A DNA stretch of 64,000 bases from Paraburkholderia sabiae. Lineage in GTDB: Bacteria; Pseudomonadota; Gammaproteobacteria; Burkholderiales; Burkholderiaceae. Below the pieces are notes generated by a model. It was not told the origin of the DNA. It did no database searches and saw only the letters and a program-made list of their open reading frames with translations. Within the stretch, counting starts at the first letter, position 1. Every line of letters begins with the position of its first letter. Both the position numbers and the translations under genes were made by a program. This document shows, piece after piece, positions 63,447-64,000 of the stretch. The DNA lies in contig NZ_CP125296.1 of NCBI RefSeq assembly GCF_030412785.1, positions 1-64,000 on the forward strand, read 5' to 3'.

Positions 63447-64000
63447 TCACGCAGCCTGATTCAGGCTCGCAAAAGTCGCACCGCGTTCGACGAGTTCCAC
63501 CAGCAGCGGCGACGGCTTCCAGAAGATCGGATCTTCCTTTTCAAACTCGCGGATATCCGCAAGCAACGCAGGCAAGCCGATCGTATCGGCGTAATGCATC
63601 GGACCGCCGCGATACGCGGGGAAACCGAAGCCGTTCATCAGCGTCACATCCACATCGAGCGGTCGCAGCGCAATGCGCTCGTGAATCACGTTCGCGCCTT
63701 CGTTGATCATCGCGGCCATGTAACGGCGCACGATCTGCTCGTCGGTGAATGCGCGCGGCGTCACGCCCGCGCGCTCGCGTTCTGTGTCGATGATCGCTTC
63801 GACTTCGGGATCGGGCATGCCACCGCGCTTGCCTTCTTCATACCGGTAGAAACCACGCGCCGTCTTCTGACCGAACCAGCCGCGCTCGCACAGTCGATCG
63901 GGAATCTGCACATAGCGCGCGTCGGGATTGCGCGTGGCCGCGCGGCGCTTGCGCGTCGCCCAGCCGATGTCGCCGCCCGCGAGGTCGATCACCTGATACG
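63447..64000 (-). CDS. 3-hydroxyacyl-CoA dehydrogenase/enoyl-CoA hydratase, C-terminal part
   Basis: The last 184 codons of a gene that enters the window from the right; the start is outside. The visible part is the C-terminal 3-hydroxyacyl-CoA dehydrogenase repeat: 'GGDIGWATRKRRAA', 'ERGWFGQKTARGFYRYEEG' and 'VIHERIALRPLDVDVTLMNG' followed by 'GFGFPAYRGGPMHYAD' are typical of FadJ/FadB-type bifunctional enzymes of fatty-acid beta-oxidation in Burkholderia. The full protein would have an N-terminal crotonase domain. The frame is open through the right window edge. Confidence 0.9.
   Translation of the reverse strand, partial: YQVIDLAGGDIGWATRKRRAATRNPDARYVQIPDRLCERGWFGQKTARGFYRYEEGKRGGMPDPEVEAIIDTERERAGVTPRAFTDEQIVRRYMAAMINEGANVIHERIALRPLDVDVTLMNGFGFPAYRGGPMHYADTIGLPALLADIREFEKEDPIFWKPSPLLVELVERGATFASLNQAA

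Overview
The window looks like a chromosome segment of a GC-rich beta-proteobacterium, most likely Paraburkholderia or a close Burkholderiaceae relative. The basis is strong G/C third positions, fused indolepyruvate:ferredoxin oxidoreductase, two adjacent RND efflux systems, a CHASE2 kinase/FecR-LysM operon and many short ATGA-type gene overlaps. No rRNA, tRNA, insertion sequence, prophage or CRISPR array was seen. Functions are assigned by reading motifs in the translations; no database search was run.

Layout. 1-3.9 kb: indolepyruvate oxidoreductase, a terminator, a 47-residue lipoprotein gene and, on the minus strand, a well-formed small RNA candidate with promoter, two anti-Shine-Dalgarno repeats and a terminator. 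4.1-8.7 kb: an iron-uptake locus, with a TonB-dependent receptor convergent with a three-gene membrane operon and a Fur-box-like site upstream of each unit. 8.7-13.5 kb (minus): a broken AraC-type regulator, a class II aldolase, an MHS-type transporter and an aromatic-ring FAD monooxygenase. 13.6-16.1 kb: katG behind an OxyR-like site. 16.4-21.9 kb: an enolase-superfamily enzyme, a membrane protein with an internal duplication, a gluconate-dehydrogenase-subunit-3-like protein, a GMC oxidoreductase and an SDR. 21.9-24.0 kb: a small protein, phoU and a receiver protein.

24.2-34.5 kb is a sulfur region. A sulfonate-type ABC transporter (binding protein, two permeases, ATPase) and a flavin monooxygenase run toward a minus-strand operon holding a polar-amino-acid-type ABC transporter without an ATPase, a SoxC-like molybdenum sulfite dehydrogenase and a lipoprotein cytochrome c. 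A coherent reading is uptake of organosulfur compounds, release of sulfite and its oxidation. 34.6-49.6 kb holds two complete RND pumps (MdtABC-like plus outer membrane factor, then an AmrAB-OprM-like set), followed by a divergent TetR gene and an OmpR/EnvZ-type two-component pair. The same 10-bp direct repeat occurs upstream of the two-component genes and in the pump/TetR intergenic region.

52.6-57.8 kb: an RcnB-like protein, a lower-GC three-gene PAAR/glycine-zipper/putative-immunity module (the best candidate for an undescribed system), a small membrane protein, a DUF899 protein and a lipoprotein. 57.8-62.4 kb is an overlapping operon of a response regulator, a LysM-FecR secreted protein and a CHASE2 histidine kinase. 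The window ends inside a fatty-acid oxidation enzyme gene on the minus strand.
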